Assembly: GCA_023525715.1 (NCBI GenBank) | Contig: CM042017.1 | Coordinates: forward strand, 82,427,357 to 82,491,356 | Source: Cichorium intybus | Taxonomy: Eukaryota; Streptophyta; Magnoliopsida; Asterales; Asteraceae | Reading direction: 5' to 3' | DNA: 64,000 nucleotides | In this document: positions 58,593-64,000 of the stretch, piece after piece | Position numbering within the stretch: position 1 is the stretch's first letter | Layout of the letters: every line of letters starts with the position of its first letter | Notes under the pieces: model-generated | The model's input: the letters and a program-made list of their open reading frames with translations, nothing else | What the model was told of the DNA's origin: nothing | Database searches by the model: none | Made by a program: the position numbers and the translations under genes

Positions 58593-61500
58593 ACAGTCTC
58601 CCACTTGGATAAGTCTATGACTTTAATTTATCTTCTGATTAATAAACAACCTGCAGCTTCCTAGAAACTGCTACCGAACTCTTACCCAGTCAGTTCTGTC
58701 CATAGATAAGTGATCATATGATCCTTCGTCCAACAAGATATTTTCAGACACGAGACATGGATTGAGATCAATCTCTGTCTGATACTCTGTTTCCCGATTT
58801 CCGATTCTGCTTATGACTTTAAGACTTCTAATTGAACACATCAATTTAGTCCCGGCTGGCCAGCACTTTAGTCAACTTCAAAATCATCGAGCGGCCTACA
58901 GATATCTGTTTTCCATCAGGGTCAAGGAACGAATAAGCTTCGACTCATATGATTGTGTCTTTTACTTATCAAATCGTACACAACAATGCGTTTTATAACA
59001 TCGAGTTACCGATGCGTTTCGCATCATCAATGCACAACCGACTCGTAAATTTCAACTCATATGTCTCCGCTTCAAGATCATACGATATTATTGTCTCAAC
59101 ATTGCTCGTGATGTAATCCATGAAGCAATCTATTGAGCGCGGGTTTATCTAATACTCAAATCTCTATTTCTAAGTACTCGTGAACGTTGTAGCAGTCTTA
59201 CTGCAATGTCTAACTCCTTAGACAATCTACAAACCAATTCATGACAGTCTTCATTCATACTTACTCCCGAAAAGTATGAGCGACTGTGGACCTTTTGAAT
59301 AATCAAATTATTCGGGAAGTGAAACATGCAAAATTGAAACTTAAAATCTGACTAGTGGCTACTATTGTCTAATTACCAAGTCTCCACGAGGTAATCACCA
59401 ACTAGGATTTTACATAAACTATTATCGGTTTCTAGATTCCTTTTAAACTATTTAATTCGTGTTATGTATCTTTGTCTACTTGACCTTTCACTCTTTCTAT
59501 GTATTCAAATGTTACACATTTATACACTTTATCCGATCGGATATCCTTCCGATGATATTTCAATTTTAGTCATACCGTCATTCTCACTAACAACTCCATT
59601 CTATGTACTATGACTTTCCATGGTTCTCGGGATCTTTAGTCCACACGACTGCACCCTAAGACTATTTCGAGGTGTTACGATGTGCCGGTGAGCCTCACCC
59701 GTTCCATCGGAATGCCAACGAAATTCTTTAACCATTAAGTCTTTTCAAATTGTTATCAACATTCTCCCCTAATCATTTTCCAATGATTTCTCATGTATGT
59801 ACAAAATCCATTAAGTATTCCCAGCCAGGTCATATCCTGAATCTGACTCAGTATGCTCCAAGCATTAAGTCATCAAGATATGTTCATGACACTTCTGATC
59901 GATCCAAGAAACTTGTTGGATTTGATCTAGTCCTATTCCAAACCCTTTTGGAATCTTAGGATTACTTATGATCCTTGTGTCATGATTTTCAATAACTATT
60001 TCCTTTCGGAGACTTTTTTCCATGCATCTTGAATCTTATCAAGGTCATGCTTACTATGGCCAGGTCTATACTGATGAAAACATCTATCTGATAGATGTCT
60101 ATGGATTATGTGAGTATGCTGCACCTTTTTTGTATGCAAAATCATTACAATTTGCAATGATAGGAAACTCTTTTCCTGAGCTATGCATCTTGAGTCTCAT
60201 CAAGATCATCTTGGCAGAGTTTCGATCTATCTCATAGACGTTTATAACCACCCGAGCATGTCGTATCTTTATTAAGTCTTTCATAGCGATCCGTCTCTTA
60301 ACACCAAGTCATTATACTTTGTAATGAAAAGAGACGTTTGCTAGAAACAGTATGTAACACACATATTGAGATAGATAACAGCAATACTCCCACTGGCTTT
60401 GACACGGTTATGGACTATTCACAAAATCCAGAGCTTATGGCACATTTTGAGAATCCAAACCTTTCTGACATCTTAATGGAAATCTTTCAGCCCATTCTCA
60501 AAATCCAATCCTTTTGCATATTTTGAGAATCTGAATATCCTTTCTTATGAGATGCCCGCGGGGATATCCCGGGCCCGTGTACCTTTATACTGGAATATTC
60601 TTTGTGAGTCCTCATTAGTGTGCCGGTGATCCACACGCGCTCTACTAACGACTTACAATATGCAGTATCCTTTCGGATTTCATCTTCTATTGAGAGCGCT
60701 TCTCTCGAAGTCAATTACATGACTCTGAGTATCGTCTCACTCAACCAGATGTTCTGAAGGTACGTTTCTGTCCATGTTAGTTTCTTTTGACGATTACTCC
60801 CACTGGTTTTAAGACCAGTTGTAAAATCAATCAAACTGTCACATGGACTGTATCTCGTCCTAAAGTTCTCTTAATTGGCAGCAACCGGGCTCACCAATGC
60901 TTCCAAGTAGTCGTATTGAAAATCCGTACCAACTATAGTGTTTTACCACTATTCGGTATGTCACCCCGATCATAACTACTTATGACGGTGATTAGTACTA
61001 CTGGTCAAGAGAAGACTATGTCAGTATTAAAACAGAAATCTAATTTCTGCTCTAAGCCTAGTGATGACTAAAGGTTCTTTCACTTGGCTAATCCTGAACT
61101 CATTCAGGACTATCCCAAACTCCCACTGTCTCCTTAGAATGTGAGTTCTTTCTAAAAGAGCTCTTTCTTTTCCAGGTACAGCGGGATAGCCAGTGAAATG
61201 ACATTTCTGATTAGGTTCAGGCCAGTCATGAGGTTCGGACGAACACTACAAGACCCTGGACCTTTAATGTACAAGTGGGACAATCCCAGCTTTACATTTC
61301 AGATAATGTCTGCAAAACCTACTTAGTCGAAGGATGTGGTTGGAATATGGTCTGACTGGTTTAATGTTTAATTTACGGGGAACTAATTGGCAATGTATCT
61401 CATACATTGAGGATCGAACTCTTTCGACCAACGATCCATCATCTTCCCTAAGACACATTATAACTATTAATGTTCTTGGAAGAGAATAACTGTGAAACAT

Positions 61501-62392
61501 TTTCCCAGTTTAAGTTGTCACTCAGGTTCTGTGGGTCTTGTCCTTCCTTTGAAGTCCTTGAACTGTTCAAAATATTCAATCCAATCGCTTATTCTGATAA
61601 GCGAAGTCATATTTGTCATACCGAATGACAAATATTGTGAAGTACAAACAATTGTGTTCTATTTGAAGATTCGAGCAATACATATAAACTGATGTGTCCA
61701 TTGCTCCTAATCTCAATGTCTTTTACATCTCTATGTAAACTTATGACTTTGTTAATTCTGTTCAAGACTTGCAATCTTCAGTTGACTCCAAGTCAACTGA
61801 TTCCAAAATCCTATCCCTTGGATCTTTGGGCGATTCATTTCTTGCCACATGTGCTTTATAAAGAACTTAATCATCATCTGACTCTAAGTCAAATGATTCC
61901 AAAGTCCTGTCCAACTAGATCTTTGGTTGATTCATTTCTTTACACATTAAGAACTCAATTCATCATGTGACTTTAAGTCAAATGATTCCAAAGTCCTGTC
62001 CAACTGGACCTTTGGTTGAATTGATTCTTATTAACAATCATAAGGGATACAATTCCTAAAATCCAAACACTTTGGATGCATTCAACATTCAGGTTATTAC
62101 TAATTTTGCATTCAACACAATCATACAACATTTCAAGGATATTTCAAACAACATGTGTTAAAAGAAAATCGACAATTTTATTAAAACAAAATCCTTGAAC
62201 AATGTATAATATGATAGACAATGTCATACGCATCTAATAAGCTAATAACATTTTTTTTAATATCTAACTAAACTTCAAAACCGCATGAGCCGGAAATCCA
62301 ATCCAAATGTGCTCCTATGCGCCAGAGTCCCGTACCTTACTCATTCCCTGCATACAAACCAAAATGTGACTATCACATTATGCATCAAGGAA
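58593..62392 (-). mobile_element. Internal region of the LTR element, no pol recognised
   Basis: 3.8 kb between the polypurine tract and gag with no RT, integrase or protease motif that I can read in any frame. It contains internal repeats (for example 'gattccaaagtcctgtccaa' at about 61893 and 61983, and 'atgcatcttga' with similar flanks at 60022 and 60183). This suggests a non-autonomous LARD-like element or an element whose pol has decayed past recognition. Confidence 0.5.
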
Positions 62393-63232
62393 TTATGGAA
62401 CAGTAGTTTTGAGGTTTTTAGATATACATGAGCTTTCAAAAGTTTTTGATCTTGGAGCGTCTTCCAATCTTTCCGTGACTGTATCCGATTCTGTGGATTC
62501 CCAGCTTAAGACATATCCAGACGATCTGGATCGTTTCTTGCTGTGTCTTTCCACTGGACTTAATCCAGAAGTAGCTGAACCATTGGAGCTATGCCAGTCC
62601 AATAGTGACTCGTATAGAGTCAACAGTGGACGCATTTCTATTAAGGTCTTTTTCTGGTCTTCCTTTCTATACGTCTGAATGAACAGATCGTACTTACTAG
62701 TCAGTGAAGTGAGTAGAGTGTTAACACTCGACTCCTGACTCATAGAATAACCAAGTTTGTACAGTTCGCCTATGTACGCTTAAATCTGAAGAACATGCGA
62801 ATCGATGCTACTTCCTTCTTTTAACTTACACTCTGCAAGTCTTTTGAAGATCCTAGCCCGTTCCTCTTCAACCGGTTTTCGGAACCTTTCCTCAACCGAT
62901 TGCATTAACTCATATGGCCCTAAGGATTCAAAATCCTTGCGGAATTCGGGGTCAATGGTCAACAACATGAGGTCACGAATTTCTTCGGATACATCAACTA
63001 AGAAGTCATGCTTATCATAAAGGCTCTTTATGATGACTTGTTTTGGTGGAACCGGGATCGGATACTCGGTGAGATGAAGCTTGCCCGCAATGCCGAGAGC
63101 CAGTCTCCAATTGCGAAGCCATTCCTTACAGTTAAGGCCAGTCAGCCTTTCCATATTTACCAGGTGCTTTCTGATGCTCTCAGAAATGGGTGAAGGAGGA
63201 GAGGGAGGAGAATAGACACTTGATTCAGACAT
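62393..63232 (-). pseudogene. Copia-type gag
   Basis: The minus-strand frame starts at 63232 (MSESSVYSPPSPPSP) and carries a copia-type gag core (LTGLNCKEWLRNWRLALG, DPEFRKDFESLGPYELM, KRLAECKLKEGSSIDSHVLQ). A TAA near 62780 interrupts it, and the same frame resumes (GELYKLGYSMSQESSVNTLL) to 62393 with a Lys/Ser-rich tail. No zinc knuckle follows. Confidence 0.7.
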
Positions 63233-64000
63233 CTACAATAAACAGAATTTATTAATTTAGTTTTTCCTTTTAAATAATTACCCAATATATTATTTATTAA
63301 GGCTAGGACCCAAAATACCCCAACTATGGTGTGAAGAGGGATGCCGTAATCACAACACAATGGTCATTAAAGTAGATAATGCACTTATCAATTTCATCTT
63401 ATGAAATTCCTAGATCTGTTGAGACACATTGAACTGTTCAATGGCATGTTTAGTCTCGGATGTGCCCCACTGTTTGTGACTGGGATGCCGAGGATCACAA
63501 ACCGGGTGTGAATAACCATGCAAATTAGCTTGGTACTCTCGAAGTCGATTGCCATCTCTAATTAACGTGCTGGTTAACCACACACGCTCCGTTAATAATG
63601 ACAAAATCGAGAAACCCATTGCAAGTTTTTGTGGACCCCAGTTGGAGTGCCGGTAAACCACACACGCTCCACCAACGTTCCACAAAGTGCAATGTGCAAT
63701 TCCATGGATTAACACCAATTCACATTTTTTAACCTAAAGTAACTAGATTGGGTTTTGTTCAAGGTTCTAGTACTTTCAATTATAGCATTATACTTTTAAG
63801 AGGCTTAGCGGTTCTATCAAACCCGTTCGGCTAACGACACTCGACTGACCAGGAGAGCGGTGGGTAAGAGTAGATACCCATTAGACAACCATTTTATAGG
63901 CAGTCGCTTTATACCCTCTTTATAGGACAGTTTTGTGAATGAGGCCTACTAGCGGTAAGACTAACCAATTTTCTTATATATAAATAATTAACTTTTAATC
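63233..64000 (-). mobile_element. Leader of the LTR element (runs off the right edge)
   Basis: Untranslated sequence upstream of gag. It contains two copies of a 35-bp motif 'gtgcYggtWaaccacacacg' plus 'ctcc' (63570 and 63650), also present in a diverged form at about 60620. No primer site seen before the window ends. Confidence 0.45.

Overview
The window looks like a repeat-rich stretch of a flowering-plant genome. The genes have introns. The resistance-gene cluster encodes TIR-NBS-LRR (TNL) proteins, a class that eudicots have and grasses largely lack. The surrounding DNA is a nested set of plant-type Ty3, Ty1, LINE, Mutator-like, hAT-like and CACTA-like elements. An Asteraceae (lettuce-type) origin is my impression only; nothing here proves it.

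Layout. 1-1180 is the 5' end of a minus-strand Ty1/copia element with a 319-bp LTR. 1181-12946 is Ty3/chromovirus DNA on the minus strand: a 5' gag stub, an LTR split by a 1.83-kb fold-back Mutator-like element (9-bp target duplication), a broken gag-pol with a 1175-bp TRIM-like element in its integrase, and a second, truncated LTR. 12946-14150 is a repeat that recurs at 34275-35325. 14718-16214 is a decayed Mutator-type transposase joined to an OTU protease domain (minus strand). A 7-kb L1-type LINE fills 16215-23202. 23203-27211 is AT-rich and unassigned apart from a 133-bp tandem duplication and a 695-bp hAT-like element with an 8-bp target duplication.

27212-44306 is the TNL cluster, all on the plus strand. 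TNL1 (27626-33407) has one stop codon before the MHD motif and a striking array of almost identical 132-bp LRR units. A 15-codon relic of a TNL start lies at 37331. TNL2 (39567-44306) is open throughout (1308 residues) and is preceded by a 1.25-kb tandem copy of its promoter, TIR exon and intron. TNL2 amplified a different LRR unit (141 bp). Fragments of unrelated cellular genes sit directly behind both TNLs: a probable WVD2-like/TPX2 fragment behind TNL1, and part of NSE4 (the kleisin of the SMC5/6 complex) behind TNL2.

The NSE4 fragment keeps introns, is split by a degenerate Ty1/copia element (44380-49377), and is followed by a Pack-MULE-like element (50335-52249, 9-10-bp target duplication) carrying a piece of an AP2/ERF transcription-factor gene. 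The rest is a CACTA-like terminus, long AT microsatellites, a cluster of 14-bp palindromes, a Ty3-type LTR (55498-57829) and a minus-strand LTR element with gag but no recognisable pol (57830-64000).

The only gene that looks fully intact is TNL2. Everything else with coding capacity is a transposon, a relic or a captured fragment. The cluster appears to be evolving by unit expansion inside LRR exons, tandem duplication of the TIR exon and capture of neighbouring gene pieces.
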